64,000 nucleotides of DNA, taken from assembly GCA_916700875.1 (NCBI GenBank), contig CAKAKS010000031.1, forward strand, positions 10,883,624 through 10,947,623. Reading direction: 5' to 3'. This DNA is from Sebastes aleutianus (lineage: Eukaryota; Chordata; Actinopteri; Perciformes; Sebastidae). This document shows, in pieces, positions 1-11,400 of this stretch (position 1 is its first letter; each line of letters starts with the position of its first letter). The notes beneath the pieces were generated by a model. It was not told where the DNA came from. It saw only the letters and a list, made by a program, of their open reading frames with translations, and ran no database searches. Position numbers and translations under genes: made by a program.

Positions 1-112
1 TGTAAACATGTTCTATTAGAAACACAAAATACAAGTATGAACCTGAAAATGAGCACGATATGGGACCTTTAACTTTTGGCCTTATACTGCTGTATTTTCT
101 ACACAAGATGCA

Positions 113-118
113 AATAAA
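113..118 (+). promoter_or_regulatory. Poly(A) signal AATAAA at left edge
   Basis: A canonical AATAAA lies on the plus strand at 113-118. It may end a plus-strand gene lying left of the window. No coding sequence for such a gene is visible here, so this is weak. Confidence 0.2.
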
Positions 119-132
119 GAACGTGTGTAGTA

Positions 133-462
133 TTAATTACAACCTGTTGGAGGCAGTAATGCACCAATGCATATATATAGCCTGCTGCAAAGCCACACGA
201 AGAAGAAAATATAGAACATGGGATCAATAAGCCCTGGGTAACACCTCACAGGCAACACTTCCTGAGCTGCGTCAGCAAAAAAATCCATCTCTTTTGCCAA
301 CATCAACAGCCCTATACATCCCAGCCACCGCTTTGAGTTTAACATTAACTACAAATAAATTGTTGGACCTCACTGGGTGACCAGTACTACAAAGCGCATG
401 ACAAAAGCCAGGAAGAAAGTAGCCTGAAATGTTTTACTGAGGGGAAAATTACCTCTCTCCAT
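133..462 (-). pseudogene. Unassigned small membrane-protein-like frame with two in-frame stops
   Basis: On the minus strand an ATG at 462-460 (starting MERGNFPLSK) opens a frame that runs to a TAA at 135-133. Two stops interrupt it: a TGA and, seven codons on, a TAG, at roughly 352-372. The last 70 codons (from ATG 345) are open. Hydrophobic stretches lie near the start (TFFLAFVMRFVVLV), after the stops (WLGCIGLLMLAKEMDFF) and near the end (FYIFFFVWLC). Both stops could come from Trp TGG by a single G-to-A change. The ATG is only 171 bp from the divergent ube2g1 ATG, so the two could share a promoter. I do not recognise the family. It could be a decayed gene, a real gene whose splicing I have misread, or chance. 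No selenoprotein signal was identified. Confidence 0.25.
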
Positions 463-633
463 ATTTTCGACTCATGTTATTTATTGGTCTTCTTGTCAGA
501 CAGAGAGGCAGACGAGAAAACGTGGACGGGTGTTGCTTTAATCTACATTATCTGCCCAATGTTTAATCTAACCGTGTTGACAGTTAGTTGGCGTTGATTA
601 ATACTAATATACGAAACATAATATAGCTATAAA

Positions 634-3600
634 ATGACGGAACGGTCCACGTTGTTACTACGTAAACAACTAGGAGGTGAGTTAGCTTAACTGTTGCTAC
701 TAGAGCTGATCTTACTGTGTTAAGTTCTCACATCAGAGAAAACCTTTTGACCATTCAGTAAGCTTTTGTCATACAGAAACTGCTAGTGACGACACAGTTT
801 TCATGTACCAGACAGAGGATATGACTAAGGCTAGCTGTTGCTCAATAACCACTGAAGGCATTGCTAAATCACCACACCAGGCCAGATATGTAGCTACTAC
901 TAGCGAAGCATTGCCAGGTGTCTCTACCTGACATCAGGGTGCTGTCAATACATGAGTAAATGCATCAACTATAATCTGGTTTACATTATTCCCCATGTGG
1001 ATTATACTATGTTTGATCTAAAACCTGATTTTGAACTGTTTTTTTTTTTAAATTTTTATTGTTATTCTGTACAAAATCCAATAAATCACAGAAATAATTT
1101 TATAGGCAAGGCAAGTTTATTTATATAGCACATTTCATACACAAAGGCAATTCAAAGTGCTTTTACATATATAAAAGCAAGATAAAAGAGCACAAAGTGC
1201 ATAAGATAAAAATGAATAAAAGAATATAAAAGTGTAAGTTAAAAGTTAATTAATTAAGAGTTAGTTAATTTCATAAACAATTACATTTATACATATAAAT
1301 GCAGTAAATCTGATAGCAACATAAATGAAACGGATACAAAATAATAATAATAATAATAATAGAAAAAAAGAAAAGGACCGAAAAAAATTTATATATATTT
1401 AAAAATAAAATAAGTAAATTAAAAATAACAATAATAAATAAATAAAAAAACGATTTAATTTCATAAACAATTACATTTATACATATAAATGAATTGAATC
1501 TGATAGCGACATAAATTAAACATATACAAAACAAAAAATAATAATAAAAAAAGTAAAGGACCAAAAAAATATTTAATTAAAATAAGTAAATTAAAAATAA
1601 TAATAATAAACAAATAAAAAAAACTAAGTATAAGTTGTGGATTATATGTAATATGGGGTCAGCAGTTTAAAACTTCAATGTCAGTTGTATCCATTTTTTT
1701 CTATATAGATTAAAAAGGGTCTCCATATAGCATAACATTTCTGAGCACACCCTCTTGTAGTATAGCGAATCTTCTCCAGTACCAAATGATGTATGAGATC
1801 TTTAAAACACATCCTAAAGGTTGGAGGATACTTCTCCTTCCATTTAAGAAGTATAAGTCGTCTAGCTAAGAGAGATGCAAAAGCTATCATATTCTTTGCC
1901 TGGCGACTAAGATGTATGTCTTGTGGTCCAAATACTGCAGTAATAGCAGAAGGTTCTACGGGTACTTCCAAAACATCTGAAAAGGTTTTAAATATTGACT
2001 GCCAAAAGTTTTGGACAAGACCAGAACAGATGTGAAAGGGTGGCTGGAGCTTGCCTGCTTCGGTCACACATTGGGTCGATACTGGGCGTGAACTTAGCTA
2101 ACTTCACTTTAGACCGATTAAGGCGATGTAAAACCTTGAACTGAATAATTGTATGTCGTAAACAAATTGAAGAGTGTATCCTATCTAAAGCTTTCGTCCA
2201 AACCGCATCAGAAAACTCAGTTTTTTTTAGAGGTACATCAGACTAATTGCAGCTTTTATATTTCAGAGCTCAACAAGAACCCAGTGCAAGGCTTCTCAGC
2301 CGGCCTTGTAGATGATGATGACATCTATCAGTGGGAAGTGGTCGTCATTGGACCTCAAGACACAATATTGTGAGAGAAATCATTTACTAGTGAACTTACT
2401 GAGCTGTATATTCACTCATAATCTCAGTGTACATCTTAACACCATCCTTTTTTTTGTCATACGTAGTGAAGGAGGTTTCTTCAAAGCCACCTTAACTTTC
2501 CCCCGTGACTATCCTCTGAGGCCTCCCAAGATGAAGTTCGTCACAGAAATCTGGCATCCAAATGGTAAGAATTAATTTACCAGGCCACTGTATCGAAAGT
2601 ATGCAAAATCAATATTTGTGTTGTCTGCAGTTGTTGTGAAAATACTGAAAATGGCTATAACAATCCCTTGGATGTTTATATTATTATTTGAAAATTTATA
2701 AAATTGGATTCTGTTAATTAGTATCTGCAATCATGTATATGTAAATCACAAAAGTTGCCTCTTTTGGGGGGGAAATGGACTCATTTTAATACTTAAACAG
2801 TGGCCACTAGTTGCTGCGAGTATATTAGTTTGCACTATAGTTCTATGGTAAAGCTCCATTGACAGGAATCTCTTACTGTAACTGGCTTCACAATTAAATG
2901 TATTTTGTTAAAATATTTAATCGTGATTAAATCATAATTTATTTTTTTTATCTGTTCAAAATGTACCTTCAAGGGAGATTTGTCAAGTATTGAATACTCT
3001 TGTCAACATGGAAGTGGGAAAATATGCTTGCTTTATGCCACTGCATGTATACATTTATTATTGGAAATCAATTAACAACACAAAACAATGACAAATATTG
3101 TCCAGAAACCCTCACAGGTACTGCATTTAGCATAAAAAATATGCTCAAATCATAACATGGCAAACTGAAGCCCAACAGGCAACAACAGCTGTCAGTGTGT
3201 CAGTGTGCTGACTTAACTATAACTTATGCAAAATTGCATGTGATTATCATAAAGTGGGCATGTCTGTAAAGGGGAGACTCGTGGTTACCCACAGAACCCA
3301 TTTTCATTCACATATGTTGAGGTCAGAGGTCAAGGGACCCCTTTGAAAATGGCCATGCTACAACCTAAAATCGCAAATTGCATTATAGAAATTAGTGGTG
3401 TCACGACAGATTTGCGTTAACACGTTATCATCGCGTTAACTTTGACCGCCCTAGTTTTGACTTTTGCCGAGTGCAGAGCTGCAGTATATAGTATCTGATC
3501 TGCTTTAATACAAACGTGTCATTAATCTCTGTGAATTCTTGCATTTTTTTTCTGCCAGTGGCAAAAAATGGCGACGTCTGCATCTCCATCCTGCACGAAC

Positions 3601-4995
3601 CCGGCGAGGACAAGTACGGCTACGAGAAGCCCGAGGAGCGCTGGCTGCCGATCCATACGGTGGAGACCATCATGATCAGTGTGATCTCCATGTTGGCAGA
3701 CCCCAATGGAGACTCTCCTGCCAACGTGGATGCAGCTGTAAGTGCCCCGCTCTCTCTCTCATAAGAACGCTCTCAAGCTGGGGGTTAGTTTGCAGATTTT
3801 TACCAGTGATATATTTACTGTATGTCCCAGACTTAATTTGAGTAATTGGATAAACGCACAGTCAAATCTGACAAGCCATAAGGAACTTTTTATTTGAAAT
3901 CTGTGTATATATATGTATGCATATACATATGGAGAATGGAGCGAAGTATCAAAAGGTACAAAAAACCCTGAAATGACAACAACAACTGGGCTGAGTGACG
4001 TGGGTCCCTGTCAAGGCCAAGGTGAGTCTTGGTTGGGTTAAAAGGCCTTATCTCTTTCAGAGGCGCTGCCTGGAGACAGAAAAAGGCAATAGTTTTAACC
4101 CAAGTTTGAAGTGAAGTAAACATCTATCATTCAGCTATATTGGGAACTTTTTGTGCAAAATATGTGGTTAATGCCGGGTACACACAGCAAAGCCCCGATT
4201 TTCTTTGATGGTTCTATAGATTGTCTTTCCAGATATTCCTGTTGTGTGAGGTATGTTAAGAGTGTTTTTTACATCCCCGATCTGCTCGGAAGTGCGTCCT
4301 GGCCAAACCGATTTCAAATCGCAAACATTAAACATGTTCAATATTTACGATCAGATATCCTGTCGTGTGTGGGGAACCCCGAGGACAGCCGATGACACGG
4401 TCGCGTGGGAAAGAACGATAGCCAGTTTTGATCCAAGCTGACTGAAGATGGAATGACAACAACCGCTGTCATTACGCGGCTAAGAAATGGAGGACCAACT
4501 TGTTGTTTTGTGGCAACAACAGTGTTAATTTAACGTGCCTCCATGACTTCTTCCATCCATCCTTTTGTCATTTTTTTTAGTACAAAGTAGTGCAAAAACT
4601 GACATGGCTAATTCTTTCTGCCTGTCGTCATGCCATGTTTGTTTACACTAAAGTCCCGTTCGATTGCGAGAGATTTTGCGAGATTACAGGTTTTGAGAGT
4701 AGGGACTTTTGTTGTTCATGAATGGAGATTGTGGTGTTCTGTTTTGGCCAGATCGTCGCTCACAAAACACACTATGGGAACCAAACTGTTAAATTGATCA
4801 TAATGTGTCATTATGTGTGGGGTCTCTCAACGAAGCCCATGGGGAAGTTAAGGGTTGCATTAAGCAGATAGTTAATAAGAGTTTTTGTATATATATTATG
4901 TCCTGCAGAAAGAGTGGCGGGACGATCCTAAAGGAGTTTTCAAGAAAAAGGTGGCGCGCTGTGTGCGGAGGAGTCAAGAGATGGCTTATGACTGA
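634..4995 (+). CDS. ube2g1: Ubiquitin-conjugating enzyme E2 G1 (5 coding exons)
   Basis: E2 enzyme that carries ubiquitin as a thioester and passes it to lysines with an E3; cytosolic/nuclear. Coding exons: 634-676, 2267-2369, 2467-2564, 3559-3737, 4909-4995, all with GT-AG junctions and continuous phase, giving 169 aa (human about 170). The joined protein has the UBC fold: LNKNPVQGFSAG, the PPKMKF and HPN (79-81) motifs, and the catalytic cysteine at residue 89 in GDVCISILHEPGED, followed by the acidic-loop sequence (GEDKYGYEKPEERW) typical of G-type E2s. The protein ends in QEMAYD. The first exon is tiny (MTERSTLLLRKQLG plus one base) and was found by phase and homology. UBE2G2 was considered, but ELNKNPV at the start and the KPEERWLPIHTVETI segment fit G1. 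Intron 1 holds a LINE-1-like relic and intron 3 a hAT element. Confidence 0.96.
1090..1660 (-). repeat. LINE 3' end plus AT-rich ~190-bp direct repeat
   Basis: At about 1103-1165 the minus strand carries the fish LINE-tail core AAAGCACTTTGAATTGCC followed by GAAATGTGCTATATAAATAAA; the same core occurs on the plus strand at 19340-19385. To its right is an A/T-rich stretch containing a diverged direct duplication: about 1270-1345 and about 1459-1530 share TTTCATAAACAATTACATTT and the following ATACATATAAATG. The spacing is about 190 bp. It sits in ube2g1 intron 1. Confidence 0.6.
1681..2150 (-). mobile_element. LINE-1/Tx1-like reverse transcriptase C-terminal relic
   Basis: The minus-strand translation resembles the C-terminal region after the reverse transcriptase of fish L1-like elements: PMCDRSRQAPATLSHLFWSC, then in another frame a region with KNMIAFASLLARRLILLKWK and EKIRYTTRG. 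The change of frame near 2000-2035 shows a frameshift, so it is dead. It lies in ube2g1 intron 1, antisense to the gene. The family call is from recalled motif patterns, not a search. Confidence 0.6.
2890..3453 (-). mobile_element. Nonautonomous hAT-type element in ube2g1 intron 3
   Basis: This segment is the reverse complement, with divergence, of the element at 24450-24933. Shared landmarks are GGGGAGACTCGTG, CAGAACCCATTTT, CAGGCAACAACAGCTGTCAG and CCCTCACAGGTACTGCATTT. Its right end (GACCGCCCTA) mirrors the TAGGGCTGTCA end of the other copy. The left end is degraded, so its boundary is approximate. Confidence 0.6.
4165..4790. repeat. Probable interspersed repeat fragment in ube2g1 intron 4
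   Basis: The stretch starting ATGCCGGGTACACACAGCAA and containing GATATCCTGTCGTGTGTGGG looks like the end of a common fish DNA-transposon repeat. No second terminus or target duplication was identified, so class and limits are uncertain. Confidence 0.3.
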
Positions 4996-6520
4996 GGCCT
5001 TAACTCCAGCCATCAAACCCGGTAAGTACAACCACCTGAAGTGTAATAACACACACAGTTAGTTACTGTTGTTTTCTGCTCATCTAGGTGATTTCTTTCC
5101 TTGTAAAAAAAAAAAAATGTAGTGCTGTAGATTTACACAACCTTAACCGAGATAACCAAACCGAGATGTTCACTTTGTTTCAGATCGGAACTGCACAGGG
5201 GGATTTCACAACTGGTTGCACTTAAAGTCGGCTAGATGACCACGGGGGCACATCTTTTGTCAACATCAACTAGTCAACGCAAACAAGAAAAAAAGACTTG
5301 CTGGAAAACAAACAACACAACTTCTCTACTAATTTGTGTCTTGCAGTTTGAGGGTTGATATTTATGAATTTCGCTGAATGGCAGTAGCATTCATGCTGCC
5401 AAAATTTTACTTTTTCTCCATTTTCCCACCCCATCAGTTGCACAAGACACTATTTCTGGTCAAGCATCAGCGTTTTCACTCACAGGAGGATGAATTATTC
5501 TCTCTGTTGTGTACATAATGCGTCAGATTTTAGGAGAAAAATCCCCTTTGATAAATGCACCATTTTGTTTAGTTTACTATATATTTACCTATTTATTTAG
5601 AGTGAGACTGTTTTAAGAACGTAGCGTCTGTTATGGAGGGTTTTTTGTTGATTTTGCAACCTGCCACACTGAGCCACCCCCAGTCTACGGCTATTTTCAT
5701 CAATTATGCAATTTTGCAGTGATTAAAGAGATGGAAATACAGACACTGGCTCCCATTTCCCTGCAGAGAAAGTGTTCCTTCTCTCCCTGAGAGGAGACAA
5801 ACTTTATCACCCAGCGCTGCCTTAACTTTTGACTGCCAGCGAAAGGTTATCCTCAATACGGACTGCTTATATAAAACTGAAGGCTTGTTTAAAATCTAGA
5901 AAGAAAAAGAAAAAAACTATTGTGGACAAACCAAAGAGAATACACCAATAAATATATATTTTTAATGAACATACATTTTTACTTGTGTAAATATAAACTG
6001 TTTGTCCTTTGCTTGGGAAAAGTCCATACGTCTTTGAACACTGCACGTGTACAGAGAAAATGCATTCACCTTGCCTATGGTAGAGGCGGTGTGTTGATAT
6101 TGTACAGTAGCGCTTCAAAATAGGCATTTTTCACACAAGACATTTTGACATGTCGCAGAAGGAAATGCACATATATTTAAAAACATTTAATTAATAGTGG
6201 CTGAATTTCCATTTAGCTGCTTCAGTTTCAGGGTCCTGGTATTGAGCATGCCGGTTTACTGGGACGCTTGAAAAGAATGGAGCCATTGTTAATGATAGTA
6301 GTAAGACCATTGCTTTTCCTACTATAACAAGTCAAAATGCCTGCTGTGGTAAAGGCCTATACCACCCACAAAATGATCTGCTGATCAAGTGACTTAATAC
6401 CGTTTTAATAGCTATTTCTATGCCTAGAATGGACTTAATTTGAATAATAGGTATGCAGTGGCACTCACTTTAAGTCAATGAATTTTGTGAAAAGAAGTAA
6501 TAAACCTCATTGTGGACATG
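4996..6520 (+). other. ube2g1: ube2g1 3'UTR with a likely UTR intron
   Basis: A strong donor (GTAAGT) follows 26 nt after the ube2g1 stop, at about 5021, and an acceptor (tttgtttcag) ends at 5183, so a last, wholly untranslated exon probably starts at 5184. The stop-to-junction distance is below the roughly 50-nt rule for nonsense-mediated decay. Candidate poly(A) signals are AATAAA near 5947 and near 6500. UTR ends are inferred. Confidence 0.5.
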
Positions 6521-6631
6521 TGTGAGTGATTGTTATACAAGTTTGTCTTCATCTAACATTAGCAGATGTGTCTACAGGTCACTGAAATCCAACAGAGCTA
6601 CTGCTAATCTGAATATGTGCCTTGTTTTTAG

Positions 6632-7060
6632 TAGGGATGCACCGATACCGGATCGGATATCAGGGGCCGATACCGACTCAAATAGCTGGTTTGATATCGG
6701 CGACAAGGGGGCCGCTCTATTCAATTCAGATCTATGTTTATATACTATGTACATTATAGACTTGAATTGTAATTCCTGTTAATTTTTAAGATTTGTTTTA
6801 CCAAGTTGCTGGTGTACAATTTATTATTTTAATGATAAATAACTAAATGTATATCTATGTACTTTGTCAAACTAAATGTGACAAAGTTATGAAAGTAATG
6901 TTTAAGTCTCTAAGCCTCACACATGAAATAATGATCCTAGTCACTTCCACACAGTGAGGCATACAGCTTACTAATTAAACACTGGTATCGGATCGGTGCT
7001 TGATACCCAAAGCCCAGGTATCGCTATCAGAACTGAAAAAGTTGGATCGGTGCATCCCTA
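6632..7060. mobile_element. hAT-type MITE with 8-bp target duplication
   Basis: A 429-bp element begins TAGGGATGCACCGAT and ends with the inverse ATCGGTGCATCCCTA. It is flanked on both sides by the identical 8-mer GTTTTTAG (6624-6631 and 7061-7068). Eight-base duplications and TAGGG termini are typical of hAT transposons. There is no transposase frame, so it is nonautonomous. It lies between the ube2g1 and arpc3 3' ends. Confidence 0.88.
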
Positions 7061-7133
7061 GTTTTTAGTGTGAAGTGCAATAAGAACAACTCAGTACCAC
7101 ATTATTTTTCCTAACTCCAATCTCCATGATTGC

Positions 7134-7139
7134 TTTATT
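7134..7139 (-). promoter_or_regulatory. arpc3: arpc3 poly(A) signal
   Basis: TTTATT on the plus strand is AATAAA on the arpc3 strand, about 200 bp past the stop codon. It fits the end of a short 3'UTR (about 7110-7336), which also contains a C/A-rich tract at 7240-7285. Confidence 0.6.
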
Positions 7140-7336
7140 GAATTAAGCACCAGCTCAATATGGTCAACATCCAAACAAGTGAAGACATTATCCTGAAACT
7201 CAAAGAGTATAAAATCATCTTAGCAACACAGAAGCATACCCCCCCTCCCACACACCCACCCAACAACCCAACCCAAACCAAAGGAAAAATCCATCCATCC
7301 TGCAGGTGTAGAATAGAAACTTGAGTCCTGAGTCGA

Positions 7337-10300
7337 TCACTGTCCGGGAGCAGACAGACTTTTGTTCATGAACTGCCTTTTGACAAAGCACACCCACCAC
7401 TGGGAAAAAAAAAAAACGATGTCAACAAAAGTGAGTGAAGCTTCTGCACTTAAAGTACCTGAGGCAAAAAAATCATCCCACAATTCATAAGTCACAAAAC
7501 AATAGATACTCCAACATGGATCTTGTATTCAATACGTCAATATACAGGTGATATGTTAATGCTCCCATCAACCAACTACTGGATGTACCCACGTGCTGCT
7601 GTTGACCCTTGAGGAACAGCTATAGCTCAGTTTGCTCTGATGCCCTCTTCAGTAACCAGTCATATATAAAGCTGTAGTGTAATATTGGAGATGTCAGACT
7701 CACCTTGCTGGGTTTGTCTGTCTGGGGGTCAAACACGCGATCACATAGCCTCAAGCCGGTCTCCTGGCGGATCTGCTGGAGGTACGCCCTCATAGTCTCT
7801 GGAAAAAGCATAACCTTTAATTTATTACTGCTACATCAAATTTTTCGGTGCATAATAAGTTAATAATATATTGGAATTTTAGTCGTATATTGTTTTTCTT
7901 CGTCATTTTATAATATGTTTAAGGAAAATGTTGATATTCCTAACCACCTTATCTTTTTCCTCTGTTACTATGCCTTTGCATTTACTGCATTACGTTACCC
8001 ACTTGCTAAATTGTTAGCCTCTGTAGCTTCTAGACGCCAACAGTAACAATAATATCGCCGTTGCTTAGCAGCGGTGTTCTCACGACTTAACAACTTGAGC
8101 GCCAAGCATATCGTGTGCACGACTTTCCATGTTGTAAACACAAGCTCACGTTTCATTTGAAGGCACCAAAAAATTAGCATAATATGTCTCCTTTAAATTG
8201 TTAACCTCCCAGCTTTAATATATATATTTTTTTATCTTTACAGAAAAAAAAAATGCCAGTGTTAATGTTGAGGAGTAAAGGGAAAACACAAGTTGTGACA
8301 ACTCTAATTGCAAAGCCAGCACGGACGTTGTGTTGATTTGGTAAAACTAACATCTCAGGGAGGATTAAATATCCAGGCCCACTGTATAGGAATACGGTTG
8401 AGGTACACCACACATGCATTAAACAGCACTTCCAACCTCCGATCCTTAAAAAGCTGATGGGGCGCTGGTCAGCAGTACTATTTTGGGCTTGATATTACTT
8501 CAGGCTGGGAATTGAATGAAATATGAGTACAAGGGAATGGTACAAGCGCACTGGCTCTAATTTGGAGAACAGAAAAGTGAAACCGCATTAGTTGATGGTG
8601 CCGCTTCTTACCGTCCTCTTGCTTGTTTGCAGGCTTAACATACATAGCGTTGAGAGGGAAGCCAGGTTCTCCAGGAATGGGGAACATGGTGATGCCCAGA
8701 GTGAACATCTCCTTCTCTCCCTGGCTCCTGGAGCTGCACTGTAAAAGAGAAACCACACACACACACACACACACCAATGCAAAAGGTTAGATCATCTGTT
8801 CTAGTGAAACAGCCATTTGAATAGGCAATTCAAGCAGCTTATTCCTCCTCCCTGTGTGTGTGAGGAAAAACACATTCTACTTATATAATGACTCCTAAAA
8901 AAACATCTGGTAAACTAGCACGAGCCCTTTAATGGTTGCTACTCATATTAAGATTTGCACGAAGCCAGTGTAAAGTACAGACATCCACCACGGTAAACTA
9001 TGTACATTAACAAATATGCAATTTTACCTTCTGTAGCCTCTTTAGGCACTCAGAAATGTACAGTGTGACATAGATCAGCGTCCTGTCCGCCTCATTCTGG
9101 AAAAAAAACAACAATACACACAAATTACAAGCTGAAATACCTGGAATTAGACTGAAAAATGTGTATGTTGTCTAAAAGCATGAATGTTATTGTAATTAGT
9201 ACAGTTCCAGTCAGGTCTGAGCAATGCAAGGTTACGTAGTTTAAATCCTGAGCAAATATGCATTGCTGAGGGGAACAGGAAGAAACAAGCTGGGGCATGT
9301 GGAAGAACAAAAGCACAGCTGCTTCAAGACAGACCGAGAGAGATGGGGAAGAGAAAACACATACAGGAACAAGCACACTGGTTAGGTACATACTTGTACT
9401 TATACTTCTTATTTTATTCAATTTTGCTGTGTCGAATCTACACAGGCAGCAAAGTTTTATGCACACAAATTTCAGATTTTCTTTTGTCACCCTTAAATGA
9501 GGGACAAATGCAAACTGCCAATACAAGTGACAGTAAATTATTTCTTACCTTGATTTCGTAGTTCTTAAAGAAAACATTAGCCTTGAAGAAGTAGATAGCC
9601 TCGTCAATGATGTCTGTCTCGACGCCTGATATGGAGGAAAAAAAAGTATCAATAAATAAAAGGCTCTGAAATCAACACATAATGATGCATTTAATCATTT
9701 TTAAGTGTTGTCAAACTATGTTTAGCAATGCAGAGAGTCATTTCCTCATTTTAGTCAGCACACATCTTTTTTTGTTATGTGGTGAAGCCCTATTTTTGAT
9801 ATGCAGGCTGCTGAGAAACCACTCCCAATTGACCAAACAATACATTTATATTTTTGTTTATTAATTAGTGTTTAATAATCTGAAAAGTGGCACACTCATT
9901 TACTGAGTGAGTACCGAATAAAATCTTCGGTTCTGTGGATTATTACATCTTTAAGTGATCTCTATACGATAGAGAATTATACGAAAATTATACCCTATAA
10001 AATCTGAGAGGGGACACTCATTTCCAAGCTTTTGTCCAACATGTGCCACATTACTTATTTGTCTGTTTGTTAGCTTACTTTACCTTTTTTATTTTACTTA
10101 TCTTATTTACTCATTTTACTAAATGTATCTTAATTAATTGTTATTCTATTAGGCACTGGTGCTAGAAATAGTACTTTTTTATTGTATACACTTGTATTTT
10201 ATACTCTTGAACTTGTAATTTTGTATTTTTGAGCAATCTCTGGCACAATAATTTCCTTCGGGATTAATATAGGTCTATTTTATCTTATCTTATCTTACAG

Positions 10301-11220
10301 ACACTGGAAAGCTGGAAACGGTGCGTCAAAAACACATTATTGAAGAAGTTGAACTTAGATATGCTCACTTAACTTTATATTTTTGTATATTAATTACAGC
10401 GTTTAATAAATCTGAAAAGTGGCATACTTTGGCACTCATTTACTGAGTGAGTACCGAATCAAATCTTCTGTTCTGTGGATTATTACATCTTTAAGTGATA
10501 TATACAATACTTCAAAATTATACCCTTTAAAATCTGATAATTTCCAAGCCTTACAGACACTGGAAAGCTGGAAACTGTGCGTCAAAAGACATTATTGAAG
10601 AAGTTGAAGTTAGAGGGATGCTCACTTCAGGGCCATATATGGAAGTAAAGCTGATGTATCAGGAACTGAGAAACGTGTCATAACATGGCAACCATTAAAC
10701 CTAAATGAATGTGTTTCTGTGTTAAAAGAGAGGATTGTTTGGCTCCACACTTCCTCACCATCTCCTCTGGCTGGTCCCTTGAACTGGGTTTTGAGGGGAA
10801 GCAAAGCCATGTTCCCCACCAGCCTGGTTTCAGGGACCATCAGGGTTGAGTGATATGCCTTAAAAACAAAACAGAGTGATTACTGTCAAGTAAATATTCA
10901 CCAAGTACATTATCTCTGCCACATTAGCATCTCTGTTCCAGTCCTCCTCCTGTTACAGCTCTGCTATCACGACACCAAACTGTTTATTTCATACATACTA
11001 CACTAAAGAAGAATCTGCAGAGAAGTTACAACGATTCATTGATGATTTCTGACACGTAAAAACATCACTGAGTTGCGAGGAAATGCTAACATCACAGCTA
11101 ACTAGACTCGGAGGCCTCCCTGTGTCATTCAGTGGTGTTTATATGCATGTTTTTTGCTCTAATGTAACACAATGTAAGCTTCTGCTTGTCAATAATCGTG
11201 TAGAATTTACTCACCGGCAT
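7337..11220 (-). CDS. arpc3: Actin-related protein 2/3 complex subunit 3 (7 coding exons)
   Basis: Subunit (p21-Arc) of the Arp2/3 complex, which nucleates branched actin filaments; cytoplasmic. Coding exons in transcript order: 11220-11215, 10858-10759, 9625-9549, 9096-9028, 8738-8612, 7798-7704, 7399-7337. All junctions are GT-AG and in phase, giving 178 aa, the same as human. The first exon codes only Met-Pro before its GTGAGT donor. Landmarks: MPAYHSTLM, NMALLPLKTQFKGPA, EAIYFFKANVFFKNYEIK, NEADRTLIYVTLYISECLK, FPIPGEPGFPLNAMYVKPAN, RAYLQQIRQETGLRLC and the C-terminal WWVCFVKRQFMNKSLSAPGQ. The gene looks intact. Its 5' side has ETS-like sites (CTTCCG at 11290-11295; ACAGGAAGTG at 11317-11326). 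Introns carry a CA microsatellite and a local duplication. It lies directly downstream of gpn3 in the same orientation, a pairing I recall from mammals. Confidence 0.97.
8752..8776. repeat. (AC)n microsatellite
   Basis: About 11 CA/AC dinucleotides in arpc3 intron 4, just upstream of the exon at 8738-8612. It creates the spurious minus-strand frames rich in Val-Cys. Confidence 0.9.
9867..10630. repeat. Local direct duplication in arpc3 intron 2
   Basis: The segment 9867-10035 plus 10296-10372 recurs at 10399-10625. Shared pieces include CATTTACTGAGTGAGTACCG, TTCTGTGGATTATTACATCT and TTACAGACACTGGAAAGCTG. Copy 1 is split by about 260 bp that copy 2 lacks. Confidence 0.75.
10036..10296 (+). 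mobile_element. LINE 3' end with ATCTT tail inserted in copy 1 of the duplication
   Basis: The inserted block ends TTTCCTTCGGGATTAATATA, then a short tandem TATCTTATCTTATCTTA. This is the usual 3' terminus of fish RTE/Rex-like LINEs. The paralogous copy at 10399-10625 shows the empty site (TTTCCAAGCCTTACAGACAC). No coding sequence remains. Confidence 0.6.
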
Positions 11221-11400
11221 GTTGAGTGATAAATATCAGTCCAACTGCTCAGCGAAATAGAAATACTACTAGCTCTAGCAGTAACCCAGCTTCCGCCTGT
11301 CGCACCCTTCAGCTTTACAGGAAGTGGCCGCGTGTCATGTAGCGTGCCGTCCACGCGGAGGCGCTGCAGCACCAGTTTTCTTCTTCCTCCTCTTCTGTTG
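11221..11400 (-). promoter_or_regulatory. arpc3: arpc3 promoter/5'UTR region
   Basis: The region just upstream of the arpc3 ATG is GC-richer than its surroundings. On the arpc3 strand it contains a CGGAAG ETS core (11295-11290), and on the plus strand ACAGGAAGTG (11317-11326). No TATA box is evident. It looks like a housekeeping promoter; transcription start sites are inferred. Confidence 0.4.

Noticed and set aside
352..372. Selenocysteine reading of the TGA in the 133-462 frame
   Set aside because: A TAG follows seven codons later and no SECIS-like hairpin was recognised downstream.
634..4995. UBE2G2 as the identity of the E2 gene
   Set aside because: The N-terminal ELNKNPVQGFSAG, the KNGDVCISILHEPGEDKYGY region and the ARCVRRSQE end fit UBE2G1; UBE2G2 differs at all three.
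9125..9526. 133-codon minus-strand frame
   Set aside because: Lies inside an arpc3 intron, has no family resemblance or splice support.
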